Shown: positions 24,397 through 34,752, numbered from the stretch's first letter. The stretch: 64,000 bases of DNA from Alligator mississippiensis (GCF_030867095.1 NC_081824.1:305614956-305678955); one strand, 5' to 3'. Notes: generated by a model not told the origin, from the sequence alone. Numbers and translations: made by a program.

Positions 24397-24428
24397 ACTC
24401 ATGGTGCTTTGCACAAAGCACCATGAGT
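24397..24428. repeat. Near-perfect palindrome, 15-bp arms with 2-base centre
   Basis: ACTCATGGTGCTTTG, CA, CAAAGCACCATGAGT. It lies 270 bp from the hairpins at 24069 and probably in the same repeat element, whose right end may be GTCTGTACCTAGCCC at about 24510. Confidence 0.9.
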
Positions 24429-25450
24429 CAGAGTGGGGACCTGACTCTCTGTCAGAGCCCTTAGATCAATTCTGCCTTAGGTTTTTTGAATGTCTGTACC
24501 TAGCCCAAATGTATAGATGTATTCAATAGATCAGGCACACCATTTTTTGCTCAATTTAACACTTCTGAATGCCTGCACAGATGGGCATTTGGATCTACCT
24601 AATCCTAGTTAGCTTGATCTAAATGTAACAGCTGTAGGTACCCTTCAGTGTGAATATTTGAAAAATTGTAACAATTTGCTCTCTCAAGATGTGGTCCACA
24701 TTAGGTAAGCATTTAAATTATCCTTTCATACATCATTATACTTTATACTAATGATATTAGTGACAGCTGAAAAGACCCTATGCTCTTTTGCTAAAACAAC
24801 ATTTCTCACCATTTTAAAATTGCCTTTTTTCAGTATACTGAGCTCCAATGCAATTACTAGCTTTGTAAATGCATGCAAAACATTCTGTCAGCTTCCTTCC
24901 TTTCCCTTTTACCTCTACATGCTCACTATGAGGTACATTTTCCTCTTAGTGTGTGGGTGACACTACTATTAATGCTAATAACAATTGCAAAGACACATCA
25001 GAAAAAGAATACAATATATACTAGCAATACAAACTAGATTCTTGCATTGTTGACACAGCACTATTTAGGCCTGTGACATCTTTCAGAATATTGATTGGTG
25101 ATCAGGCACCATATTTAAATGTTTTAAAAAGCAGCACAATCGTCACATGTCATTATTACCAATTTCTATTCACTTCAGAGCTCAGAATTGCTGAGGTGGG
25201 GGTCATGAAATAAAATCAATCTTTCAGAAGACAGATGAACTATTGTTTCTAGGGGAAGTATGGCCTCAAAAAAAGGAAAGTAAGTTGAGAAAGAAACAGG
25301 AACAAATTAACTGGGGGGAGATGGCTTTGGACGTGCAAAGCAATGTATTAAAGGGAAGGCAATTGCCTGTGCAAAAGCAAGAGGAGAGGCAACAGGCAAT
25401 CCAAATGTATAGGCTTCCTTAGATGTGATCTTTTGGTCATTACTTAGACC
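24429..25450. other. Non-coding DNA, no gene seen
   Basis: Begins with the possible right end of the hairpin-bearing repeat. AT-rich beyond that, with no supported gene. Confidence 0.45.
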
Positions 25451-25451
25451 A

Positions 25452-25509
25452 CAGGTGTCAAAGAGATAGCTTGCAGAGCCTTGTCATCCAGCCCATGGGG
25501 CTTCTATAT
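25452..25509. mobile_element. hAT-like terminus fragment
   Basis: The phrase CAGGTGTCAAAGAGATAGCT and GTCATCCAGCCCATGGGG fit the left end of a hAT family of the CAGAGGTGTCAAA type. A right-end phrase of the same family (GTTTGACATTCTG) occurs at about 29549-29561, beyond the retroelement block. Confidence 0.4.
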
Positions 25510-25612
25510 TGATCACTGGGTTCAATAAACATAGGTATGCATGAATGAGAAGAACTAAATAAGTTTTATTGTGGAGAAGTAGGCAAGCCTCTGCAGTCTT
25601 TTAGTCTCTCTG
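25510..25612 (-). mobile_element. Ty3/gypsy-type LTR remnant (3' side)
   Basis: About 100 bp that match 28331-28437 closely (both start TGATCACTGGGTTCAATAAA on the plus strand, both share GTAGGCAAGCCTCT). In the minus-strand orientation this is the end of the LTR, including a poly(A)-type ATAAA region. Only the terminal part remains. It is a fossil. Confidence 0.6.
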
Positions 25613-27700
25613 GGCACCTATACATGAGCAGCGAGGCTGCTCCCATGTGCTGTAATTACAATGGACTAAAAAATTCTCAGGCAAATGAACTATCAGATTG
25701 TTTCTGATTTGTTTTTGGTGAGAAGCTATTCCTACAGGTCTTGAGAGACTTGAGCCCTTATACTGGGATTCAACTGACTTGAACTTTTGGCAGCTGTGCT
25801 TCTGAACATAACACAAAATTTGTTACCTACATACTGTCGGGACTGAGGGCGGTCTAAGGCTATGGCCAGTAGCCCGGACCGTGAGGTGGGGTTTTTCCAT
25901 GACGGAGTAGAGTTAGGCACAGAAGCGTATTGGTTGTATAAAGAAAGCTTTACTTACACTGCCGATGATCACAGTGCAGGAAGGAAACTTGCTTGAGTTA
26001 CAGTTGCACACAAACAAACAGAAGTGAGATCTCTTCTCGCACCGAACCGAGATGAGTCATCGATGTATGACTCTGCACGCTCAACATGGGGGATACGTCA
26101 AATTTTCCACTATGATGGGGAGTGGCTAGAAGCTGATCAGGCCTCTATGTCCTCCTCCAAGACACATGCGGCGTTTGCTAGGCTCAGTTCCCCACGAGAT
26201 GGTTGTGGAGTCCTCCAACTTGGGCGGAAACTGCTCTAACCTTTTATATGGCTAGCGAGCCAATTGCTAGCCGCCACGTAGGAATAATTTAGAATTGACC
26301 AATAGTGGGACACTAATTTGCATACACGTGGCGGGAACTCTTTGCACCGGGGTTTTCTCTCTGCAGCTGAGAAATCCACCGTGCAAAGAAAGCTCCATGT
26401 GGCGGGAAAATTCCAATGTGTCGAGGCACTAAAAATTATTGGGTTATGACACATACCACTGAGACTTATTTCCTCTTTCTGCATGATAATATTTGCATTT
26501 GTGTCTGTAGGTACGTTTCTTCTTATAAGAACATGGTTGCTTCTTCTGTTCTGGAACAGTTGGTTTCTTCCTAAGCAAATTGTCCAGATTTGGTCTGTGA
26601 CAGCCAAGAGGCTCATCAGGAGGCATAAATGTTGCGTCTCCTAGTACTGCAAGCACACACTCAACTAAATTCAATTTCTTACAAGCTGCCAGACCCAAAA
26701 TTGGTGTCACCTCCATAAACGGCATGATGAATGGAAGCTTGTATATGCTCATTTTATATTGGATGCTAGCAATGAATCTCCCTTTCACTGGTATGTTTGT
26801 TCCTGAAGAGCCAGATATTTTAATGCTTGTTGGACTCAATTTTGGTCTCAATTTTAATTTTCTACATTCATGCTCTGGTACAATATTAACCTGGGCTCCA
26901 GGGTCCAATTTCAATGAAGCCATTTTTCCTTGCACTTCCCCTGGCAAAATCCAGTCCCTCTCATTGATATTGCATGATTCTGTCATCTCTATATAACATT
27001 CTTCTGGTATATTCTCAACTGTATGTACTTGAGGTTTTTGTGTTTGGGATCTGCAGCAACTGGCAAAATAGAGCTTCCCAAATGCAGCACGTTTTGGGGC
27101 TATGTTGCCCTCTACACTTGGTACACATCTGCTTATTCACTCTCTTTCCCTTTGCATTTTCCTTGCCAATGAAAATTCCACTCTGGAAGGTGGCTTCTTC
27201 TGACCACATTCATTCATGCCTGCTGCATGGACAACTCCTTTTGATCCATTTGGCTCTATGGGCTGGGCCTTCATAGGGTCTGCTGTCCTAAACATTTGGA
27301 TAGTCTTTTCTAGGGACAAGTCTCCCTCATGCAGTAGCCTTTCTTGTAATATATTGTCTTCAATGCTACAAATAATCCTTAATCAGAGATTCTGTCATGT
27401 TCTCAAAAGCACAGTTCTTACTTAGTCTCTTTAGTTCAATAACATACCGATCTATACTTTCTCTTGTTCGTTTGCACACAGAAATATATGTGCCTGTCTA
27501 GAATCTCTTTTTTTTGGCATGCAGCATTCCTCAGATATGAATAGTATTATGCTTAATTGCATATTTTGACCGTTTTCAGAGGTAAAAGTGTGATAAAGAG
27601 CCAGGACGTTCCTTCCCTACAATGTTCAAAAAGTTTGAGGATTTAACTTTGTCATTTTTCTCTTCTGCCCCTGTGGCTGCTAGGTACTGCTCAAAACCTA
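25613..27700 (-). mobile_element. Ty3/gypsy-like retrotransposon, internal region (fossil)
   Basis: The minus strand holds remains of gag, including a CCHC-type zinc knuckle (about 27100, CTKCRGQHSPKTC), and of an aspartic protease (26986-26460) with LDPGAQVNIV as its active-site motif. The protease sequence resembles that of vertebrate gypsy elements related to the K02A2.6-like group. No reverse transcriptase, RNase H or integrase core was recognised. The element is broken and its interior is interrupted by a solo LTR of a different family (25835-26451). It is a fossil of considerable age. Confidence 0.7.
25835..26451 (-). mobile_element. Solo LTR with 5-bp target duplication
   Basis: 617 bp that begins TGTCGGG and ends ATGACA on the plus strand, flanked on both sides by CATAC (25830-25834, 26452-26456). 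Read on the minus strand it goes from TGTCATAACCC to CAGTCCCGACA and has CCAAT-type motifs and a CATATAAAAGG TATA element (plus about 26240-26250). This suggests transcription toward lower coordinates. The LTR looks whole, with no matching partner in the window, as expected after LTR-LTR recombination. The five-base duplication fits Ty3/gypsy or a retrovirus-like family. Confidence 0.75.
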
Positions 27701-27810
27701 CATGTGAGTGCCTTCCAATTCTCTGCTCTATTGCCCAACATAAGAAGAGTAGGTGGAAGCTGCAAAAATTTCATGACTAGCTGTCCTTTTACTTGTGACA
27801 GTTATGCTCA

Positions 27811-28190
27811 ATGTTTTGGACCTGTGGACCAGATGAGGTGTGCAGAGTCACTTCCCAGGCCAGATCAGACCCGACACACCAGGATCAGGCTCTGGGGGCC
27901 CAATTCCACTGCCACCCACCAAAATTGGGTCCCAAGGACTCTGTGCTGCCTCTCCCCATCTGCACAGGGCCCCAGGGGCCCTGCTCCTCCTCCACCCACC
28001 AGGATTAGGCTCTGAGGTCCCTGTGCCTTTTCCAGCCTTGTGTGCTAGGATTGGGCCTGGTGCCACTTTGTGCTCCTGATCTAGTGTGCAGAGCCATGGT
28101 TCTGTGGGCTCCCCATGAATCCATGGGGAGCCCAATGGGCTCGATGACAGGGTGCTAGGAACTAGATCTGGCCCAAAGGCAGGGAGTTAA
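27811..28190. repeat. GC-rich degenerate tandem repeat
   Basis: The phrase ACCAGGATCAGGCTCTG recurs in diverged form (ACCAAAATTGGGTCCC, ACCAGGATTAGGCTCTG, GCTAGGATTGGGCCTG) at spacings of about 45-80 bp. The ends (GTGGACCAGATGAGG on the left, AGATCTGGCCCAAAGG on the right) hint that the array sits inside a hAT-like element, but no target duplication was found. Confidence 0.5.
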
Positions 28191-28330
28191 GCACCCTTAA
28201 CTTAGTAACTGCAAGATCACTTACAGTGGCCCTTCCATATGGCTGCATTGTGACATTTGCTCTCAATTTCCAACTTCTTTTTTAGTTTGGAACTCAAATT
28301 ACCTCATTTTCTACCTTTGACACTATATGG

Positions 28331-29315
28331 TGATCACTGGGTTCAATAAAACACAGGCATACGTGAATGAGAGGCTAAACAATAAGTTATATTGTGGAGC
28401 AGTAGGCAAGCCTCTACAGTCTTCTAGTCTCTCCCTGATTAAGTAGCTGGCTAGTAGGTACTGTGCGAAACAGCACTGTTCCATTCCGACTTCAGTTTCA
28501 AGGTCTGGATGGAACAGTGTTTTGTATCGAATATGATTTTGAGTCGAAATAGTCTCACAGTGAGGCTGTTTTGACGCTGTTTCGACCATTTCACCGGACC
28601 ATGGGGCTGGGAAAAGTAACTCAGCCCAGCTCAGCTGAATTCCCAACTGCAGCCGGGGCGGGGGCTGACTTCCCAGATCGCACCGGGGTGGGGAGGGCTG
28701 CCTCTCCATCCCCCAGCATGATTGGGGGATGGGGAGGCAGCCCAGCTGGACTGACTTCCCATCCCCAGCGCTATGGTCAAAGTGTTTCAACTTTCGAAAC
28801 ATATCGATTAGCCTTGTTTTGTTTCGAGGCTATTTTGATGGCCTTTGTTTCATTTCAATTTTGCTGTTTCGACCTTGAAATGAGTCAAAACAGTGTCAAA
28901 ACAAAACAGCCGTCAAAATTTTGCACAGCCCTACTGGCTAGCTGCTCCATCACTGACAGACCATCACTCAAGTCCCAACTCTCTCAGTCTTCTGTTAAGG
29001 AGTATAGCAGACTGTTACTCCTTTAGGAGCCATCCTTCCTTTTCTCTTACCTCAAACTAAACATAATAATGAAGCATCAACACCCTGCCCCCCACCTCTC
29101 TATCCAGGGCAAGTGTTCCACCGTAATGCTTCAGTGTTGACTTTCTTCTTCTCAGCTTCCCTCCTCTCCAGCATCATCTCTCTGGGAGCTTTTAACTTCC
29201 TCCAGGGCCAGCCAGTCATCCCCATCAGCTGGCTCTGCACACTGAGGCAGGCAGGCTGTTATCTTTTAACCCCCTGCAGCTGGGCTCTGTCCCTTAAGCC
29301 ATGCACCTTGTCACA
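28331..29315 (-). mobile_element. Ty3/gypsy-type LTR (5' side), interrupted by a hAT element
   Basis: On the minus strand this begins TGTGACAAGGTGCATGG and ends CCCAGTGATCA, with TG/CA ends and a TTTATTG poly(A)-region phrase. About 500 bp are LTR and the rest is the inserted hAT element (28455-28933 with its duplication). Its terminal 100 bp match 25510-25612 in the same orientation, so the two probably bounded one element. It is a fossil. Confidence 0.55.
28455..28933. mobile_element. hAT non-autonomous element, perfect 8-bp target duplication
   Basis: The left end TAGGTACTGTGCGAAACAG and right end AATTTTGCACAGCCCTA are inverted variants of TAGGGCTGTGCAAAATT. Both sides carry CTGGCTAG (28447-28454 and 28934-28941). 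The interior is partly GC-rich and repeats TTTCGA and CAAAAC phrases. There is no transposase. It sits inside an LTR and is therefore younger than that LTR. Confidence 0.88.
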
Positions 29316-29439
29316 CAGAGCATTTTTAATTTGCAACTTCTTTCACTACACTGGGAATTCAGGGATGAGGCAAGTGGGAGTAAGGCTTGCTGTCAAAATC
29401 CAGAGTATAGGACACATTTCAGTGTCAGCAGGATGAGTG

Positions 29440-29562
29440 ACAGCTTTGTTAACCTCTGTAGTTCCTTGTCATCCACCCCACTGCCAGAGACAGGTCTGGA
29501 TCCAGCCCACAAGGAACCCTGCAGTCTGCATCAAGCCCAGAGGGCCAAATAAGTTTGACATT
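29440..29562. mobile_element. hAT-like right-end fragment
   Basis: Contains CTTGTCATCCACCCCACTGC and ends GGGCCAAATAAGTTTGACATTCTG-like sequence, the inverse of a CAGAATGTCAAACTTA terminus. It shares TTGTCATCCA with 25478-25490 and may be the other end of the same element, split by the retrotransposon insertion. Confidence 0.4.
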
Positions 29563-30910
29563 CTGATTCACTCCGAAGTCTTTAGGTATTTTACTTGGGA
29601 AAGGAGTGTGTTTTAAGTCTTCTCATGCCTAGATTGTATGTAGCTGTAGGACTTGGTCCTTTCCGGTTATCTTGTTTGGTTATTTTCGTGAATCTGTTCA
29701 CTGTTGAATTTGTTCACTTTTTCCCCCTAATAACTGCACTCTAAATTATCACTTTTGTTACTTGCACTGAGGAATACAGAGTATTGTTGTACCTGCTATC
29801 ATTCTCCAACCAGTACACATTTGCATAATTATTCATATGTTAGTATAAATTCAGTCATAAGCCATTAGAAGTATGTACCATCCCATTTTAAAGTTTTATC
29901 ACAGTCAGGCTCCAATGTAAGGAGATAAGTGCATGAATTTTTGGAGGCATCTAGATTACTTTTCAGAGGCACCATACATGCATATTGAGGGAAAAAGCAC
30001 ATTTCTACACCGTTTCCAAAATATTCCTAGTTATGTTTAGGTGGTAACAAGTCTTAAGAAGTCAATTTCAAACTTGAATAAGATGAAGTGGGAAATCTAA
30101 GCAATTTGGATATTAAAAATAGAAAATAAAAATGTTTGCTTAGAATTATATCTTTTAAACCTGTGGGTAACCTGGATTTGGATAATCTTCATTATGAGAA
30201 AAGCAAGAGAAAAAGAACATTACTTTGAAATATTTTAGAACCAGAACTATTCCTTCACTTGCAAAAGATCACTGTCCACTTCTAGTGAAGTCCATCTCCA
30301 CTCTTTATTGAGCTTCGCCGAAACAGTGGTCAGGTTCCCTCAACGCAGTAAAAGGGTTAAAAGGCAGTAGTCTATCTAATCTATGTAATCCTTGTACTTA
30401 AACAGCCCATGGAGTCTCTGAATACCTGGAGAATGCAGCAGACTTAGAAGGTCTTTATACTTTAATTTCCAAACACTGGGCCAAAACGGTAAAAAGTGGC
30501 ATGCTGACAGCTCAGACCTACATCGTTTCCCCCTGACCTGAGTCTGAAGGAAATCTTTCATGCATGGATCTCATTTGTCCTACTTGGGATTAGTGTGGGA
30601 AGGGGAGGCAATGTTGAATCACCATCTCTTTTTCTTTATGGACTCCACTGACAAACCCCTATGGGGTTGAGATTGGGGTGAGAACTGGACAAGTGAGGCA
30701 AGCATAGGCTTTCTAAGATATGGTGGAGATAGGCTCTGCACCCTTCTCTTTCCTCACTAGGGAGTTTCCGTCTGAAGGAATCCCCCTTGAAAGACCATCC
30801 TGGGAACAAAAATGCCAGGAAACAGGGATAGGGCCCATGTGTAAACATCCCTGACCACTTCTGAACCCTGGGGTATCTACAGTGTGTGGGATAGAACTCC
30901 ACCATTCCTA
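29563..30910. other. Non-coding DNA, no gene seen
   Basis: AT-rich, no supported gene or clear repeat boundary. Confidence 0.5.
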
Positions 30911-31161
30911 TACCCCTGATTAACGCTGTTTCGCTTAGTGCTGTTTCACTATAACACTCATTTAAAATTGATACCTGATTCCACTTAGCACTCAGCACGT
31001 TTCATTATAACACTCATAGTTGCCAACTTGGGTCATTAAAAACACTTGCAGTTGCCATCTTGGGTCATCAAAAATGTTCCGTTTCGCTTAATGCTCATTT
31101 CGCTTACCGTTCAGTTTTTCAGGAACCAATTAAGAGCACTAAGCAGGAGTTGCCTGTACAA
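30911..31161. mobile_element. Short pogo/Tigger-like repeat
   Basis: The right end reads inversely TACAGGCAACTCCTGCTTAG. The interior repeats TTTCGCTTA(A/G)TGCT and ATAACACTCAT phrases, and a 33-bp tandem duplication starting AGTTGCCA lies at about 31018-31080. The TA-bounded end and the GCTTAACGC-type phrase resemble Tc1/mariner (Tigger-like) MITEs. The superfamily is a guess. Confidence 0.4.
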
Positions 31162-33079
31162 AGGTTAGGGGAGCCATTAAACTCTCCCTTCAAACTAGAA
31201 TGATGTGGACAAAATCCAAAAAGAAATCTCCGCACTGTTTTTCCTGCTATGTTTGTGAGGGGGAAGTAGTCTGGTGATGACATACAATGTTGCACTTACT
31301 TGTGAATGATTACAGTACATACTCTGCCTGTTTCCTCAGATTAATAGTATTTTACAAGAGAGATTTTAATAAACAGGCTGATCTGTCCAAATAGTCATAA
31401 GTAACACATCTCTGACCACAGGGCATTAGACATGTTCTGTATATCCCGTTTTAACTTGAAGGTGCTAAAGTAAAACAGTCCAGAACAGTTAAAAAATGCT
31501 AGAGTTGTATGGAGGTGAATTATACTGGTAAAAAAAAATGCAAGAGTTTAATTAATATTATGACAGATCTTACAGACATCAATAGGCAAGCTCATTTAAT
31601 GCTTAGCATTTTAATACAGAGGCACCTGCTCTCTTTCATCTATCTAAAGGTTTTATATACTATCTATTACTATGGTAAGGAAGCACTGCACAAAATTGGA
31701 GAGCAGAAAGGCCCAGAACTAAAAGGTGTTTTTCTCACTCCATTACTCTGGGCCACATAAATCTGACTTTGTGTGGGGGTGGTGGAGAATATTGTTTATA
31801 AAAAGCACTGAGCTTGGCAGAGGGCTAGTAACAAAAAGGAAGTAACCGTAGCACTTTCATTTGCAAATTTATTTTTGTAAAAGAGTCCGTAACTTGGTTA
31901 ATATAATTTTGACCTGAACTTGGCATGTAAAACCTCAGTCTGGTAGTGAATTACTTTATAATTAAAAAAATTTGGTTATTTCTGATTTTTAAGTGACAAA
32001 AGCAAAATCATGCAACAAATTGTAGTTAATTCGTTATAACCTCTTTCCTTGTGTTCTGTACTGATTTAGGGTTTGTTACATCTCATCCCTTTTTTGTGTA
32101 TGTTATCTTCTTAGATCAGTCGGCTCTTTGGGGCAAAGGCTATGTCCTCTCATGGCCTGTGAAGCACTGTTGGCCCAATACAAGTGATCTAGTATGGCTG
32201 GCTGGTCCTTATGTCTTTACAGAGAATGTTTAAATCTAAACAAGTGTCTTCTTTTTCTTCCCAAGTTTTCTGGACAGATCAGCAGAATTTTGGGGGAAAA
32301 CACAATAAATTTGGGGCCTATATTACCTCATAGGGTCCCTTAAAATCAGCTACAAACCATTAGTTGTTCACAGCCTGAAAAGTAAAAACCAATAATGTGC
32401 TTGAGAATTAGGGAGATGTTTATTATGTTTGTGCTTGTGTTTTCTAATAACATGAAAGCCAAAAATGAACCCTGTATGTTTGGCATATGCACACATTTCA
32501 TTGTAATCATAAGTGCACTTTTAATGTTACTCAGGACTCGTTTAAGGACACACCTTTACCAAACAATATAAAGGGACTGTGTGTGCTTAAATGGCTTATG
32601 TAGGGAAAAAAACAATTGCAGGGCCTTTAGCAAAAGGCAAAAAATGAGTGGGGAATAAGATCTCTGCATTCTGAAAACACAAAGCCAAATAGCTACTAGT
32701 AATCCTTTGTGTGATCCTATCAGATGCCTTAAACATAGATTGACCTCTACCTTGGTAAACCTAGTGTGCCGGACAGTGCAGACTCTATTTTAACACCTGA
32801 AGTCACTATGAGAAAATCTGATGGGAGGGGGGAGGGGTGTTATGTAAGATATTCATTTATCTGTTTTGGCTTGTCTCTAATCAATTACTCCTTTGGGGAA
32901 AATAAATACCTCCTTTGTACACGTATATTCATTGCCTTGTAATACACTGAAAAATAGTAAGAGAAGAGCAAACAAGGTATTTAGGATAAATTAAACACTA
33001 AAAATTTAGCATAAATAGAGAAGCAGAGTATAACCAAAAAAAAAGAAAAGAAAAGGAAAAGGTTAAGTAAGTCATGCTT
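31162..33079. other. Non-coding DNA downstream of MID1IP1
   Basis: AT-rich. A piece near 32110-32200 (CTCTTTGGGGCAAAGGCTAT, TGTGAAGCACTGTTGG) resembles the same amniote interspersed repeat seen at 42880. An A-rich run (33036-33062) adjoins the predicted poly(A) site. No gene. Confidence 0.5.
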
Positions 33080-33097
33080 AGTCAATTCATTTGCCTG

Positions 33098-33103
33098 TTT
33101 ATT
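33098..33103 (-). terminator. Candidate MID1IP1 poly(A) signal AATAAA
   Basis: TTTATT on the plus strand reads AATAAA on the minus strand and is the first canonical signal after the stop codon. On the minus strand it is followed by a T-rich tract (plus 33036-33062, an A-rich run), as expected of a downstream U-rich element. A variant ATTAAA lies about 50 bp upstream in the transcript. Confidence 0.45.
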
Positions 33104-33375
33104 TAGAATATATTCTACATCTCAATAAAAAAAATGTTTTAAATAAGCTTTAATACATGTACAATGGAACCCTTCATCCTTTCAGTGGAATAGGGATACG
33201 CTTCAGTCAGTTGGTTCCATCGGGGGAATAAAAGTGATTTTGTAATGCTTCTGCTAATGTCATTGGCTTTGCAACCTCATCTCAAGGCAGCTCTGCAACC
33301 AGCTCACATACCTACCAGCCACCTCCTTAGATGTGGAGAAAACAGCAAGATCTCCACCCTGGCCTATACAAAACA

Positions 33376-33391
33376 ATAATAATAATAATAA
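33376..33391 (+). repeat. (AAT)n microsatellite
   Basis: Short AATAATAATAATAA run, five units, in the predicted MID1IP1 3' UTR. Confidence 0.8.
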
Positions 33392-33658
33392 CCCCCAATA
33401 TTAATAAACTAGTATGGATTAAGGTACATCTTTCTCTGTTATTGCATTGGCAGAAATATGACGGGCGCAGTCCTAGGGGCATGCAAAGAAACCTGGCGCT
33501 GTATGTACAACATGGGAAAGCCCTGTTACAAAAAGTAGTGCAAAACAGGAAAGAAGTGAGGCAATGCCGGCCACCAGACAGATTCTCTCTCCCTTTCCCT
33601 CCTGGTCACTGGCCGTGGCAATCTACTTTTTCTCTCTTGCTCTGTGTCACTAGCTTTG

Positions 33659-33749
33659 ACCACACACAAACACATACACACACACACACTCTCTCTCTCT
33701 CATTGGCATTGACCACCCACCCACACTCCCTCTCAGGCACTGACCTTGG

Positions 33750-33785
<36 letters not shown>

Positions 33786-33936
33786 CACTCCCTCAGGCAC
33801 TGGCCTTGGCCACACACACTCTCAGTCCCTTCATTCGCCACCCACCCACACACTGGCCTTGTCTGCCTTAGTGCCATACACACACTCTCTCTGGCATTAA
33901 CCACACACACACACACATACACACACACACAGGCTC
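33659..33936. repeat. Compound (CA)n/(CT)n minisatellite in the MID1IP1 3' UTR
   Basis: Blocks of CA dinucleotides, the longest about 30 bp at 33752-33782, alternate with CTCTCT and a recurring phrase of the type GGCACTGGCCTTGGCCACAC. Together they form a degenerate higher-order repeat with units of about 50-70 bp. On the MID1IP1 strand it reads as GT/GA-rich. Confidence 0.85.
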
Positions 33937-34230
33937 AGTCAGGCCCTGGCCTTGGCCACCCCCAGCACCCCGCTGCCGTGGGAACCACCCCTCTCCGCCG
34001 CCGCCCGGTGCCGCGGACAGACTCCGCCCGCCAAGCGCAGCTGCTGGCCGGCTCCTAGCCCCCGGTGACTCATCCCCCCTCTCCCCGCCCGCATCCCTGC
34101 TCTGCGCCGCGGCCCCTGCCTGCGCCCTGCGCCCCTCTCGCTCCCTCCCGCAGCCGCGCGGGCGCCCTCCACCCCAGCGGGCTGGGAGGGGCGGCTGCCT
34201 CCCGGACGCGTCCCCGGGCCGCGGCGGGGC

Positions 34231-34752
34231 TCAGTGCCCCCAGTTGCTGAAGCCGATCTCCTGCTTGTATCTGTTGGTGAGCACGTTGGCCTTGCGGGTG
34301 AGCTTGGAGAGCACGCTGTGCAGTCCGCTGAGGTGGTAGTGGAACTGCTTCTCCAGGTCCTCCTCCTCCAGCGCGTCGCCCTCGCCCAGCCCGCGGCTAA
34401 TGTCCGCGCCGCCCAGCTTGTCCTTCTTGCGGCCGCCGCCCTCCTCGCCCGCGGGCGGCTGCACCACCCCCCACTCGATGTCGTTGCGGATGGACTTGAG
34501 CAGCACGTAGTGGCTGTACATGTCCCGCCGCGAGAAGTAGGCGTCGGGGGTGGCCGGGGGCAGCTGCGGGGCCAGCTCCCCACCGCCACCGCCGCCGCCG
34601 CCCGCGTCCAGCTCATCCAGCAGCAGCGGTACGTCCCGCAGCAGGCTGGGCACCATCACCGTCTGGTCCATGTTGTTCACGGCGCCAATGAAGCGGTTCA
34701 TGGCGTTGAAGAGCGAGTGCTTCTGGCTGTACGAGTCGCAGATCTGCATCAT
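34231..34752 (-). CDS. MID1IP1: MID1-interacting protein 1 (MIG12, Spot14 family)
   Basis: A single uninterrupted minus-strand frame of 173 codons. It starts at a tandem ATGATG with G at -3 and ends at TGA (34231-34233). The protein is recognisable as MID1IP1: a conserved N-terminal block (about residues 1-43, [15 protein letters not shown] onward), a central conserved block [20 protein letters not shown] (77-96), an acidic stretch (124-134) and a C-terminal helical block ending [13 protein letters not shown] (161-173). Human MID1IP1 is about 183 residues, so this copy is near full length. Known role of the family: a cytosolic partner of the microtubule-binding ubiquitin ligase MID1 that promotes microtubule stability. 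It also binds acetyl-CoA carboxylase, promotes its polymerisation and activity in fatty-acid synthesis, and can pair with THRSP. Odd point: eight consecutive glycines (51-58), coded by a GGC-type run, sit in the variable linker. The coding part is intronless, as in other vertebrates. I am very sure of the identity. Confidence 0.97.
   Translation of the reverse strand: MMQICDSYSQKHSLFNAMNRFIGAVNNMDQTVMVPSLLRDVPLLLDELDAGGGGGGGGELAPQLPPATPDAYFSRRDMYSHYVLLKSIRNDIEWGVVQPPAGEEGGGRKKDKLGGADISRGLGEGDALEEEDLEKQFHYHLSGLHSVLSKLTRKANVLTNRYKQEIGFSNWGH

Larger units (their letters stand above)
33080..34230 (-). other. MID1IP1: Probable MID1IP1 3' untranslated region
   Basis: This is the transcript region after the MID1IP1 stop codon on the minus strand, running to the first minus-strand AATAAA (33098-33103), about 1.1 kb. 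It starts GC-rich inside the CpG island and then crosses the CA/CT-rich repeat at 33.66-33.94 kb, which would read as UG/AG-rich in the mRNA. The extent is inferred from the stop codon and the poly(A) signal only. Confidence 0.5.

Noticed and set aside
26444-26986. 180-codon minus-strand frame with an aspartic protease motif as a possible domesticated host gene
   Set aside because: It adjoins zinc-knuckle gag remains and LTR-like repeats and is interrupted by another insertion, so a retrotransposon fossil explains it better.
33331-33900. Plus-strand open frame of 189 codons rich in His and Thr
   Set aside because: It is produced by the CA/CT repeat at 33.66-33.94 kb.
33659-33936. Possible CRISPR-like or satellite array
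   Set aside because: The units are dinucleotide runs with irregular spacers. There is no constant repeat/spacer structure and the host is a vertebrate.
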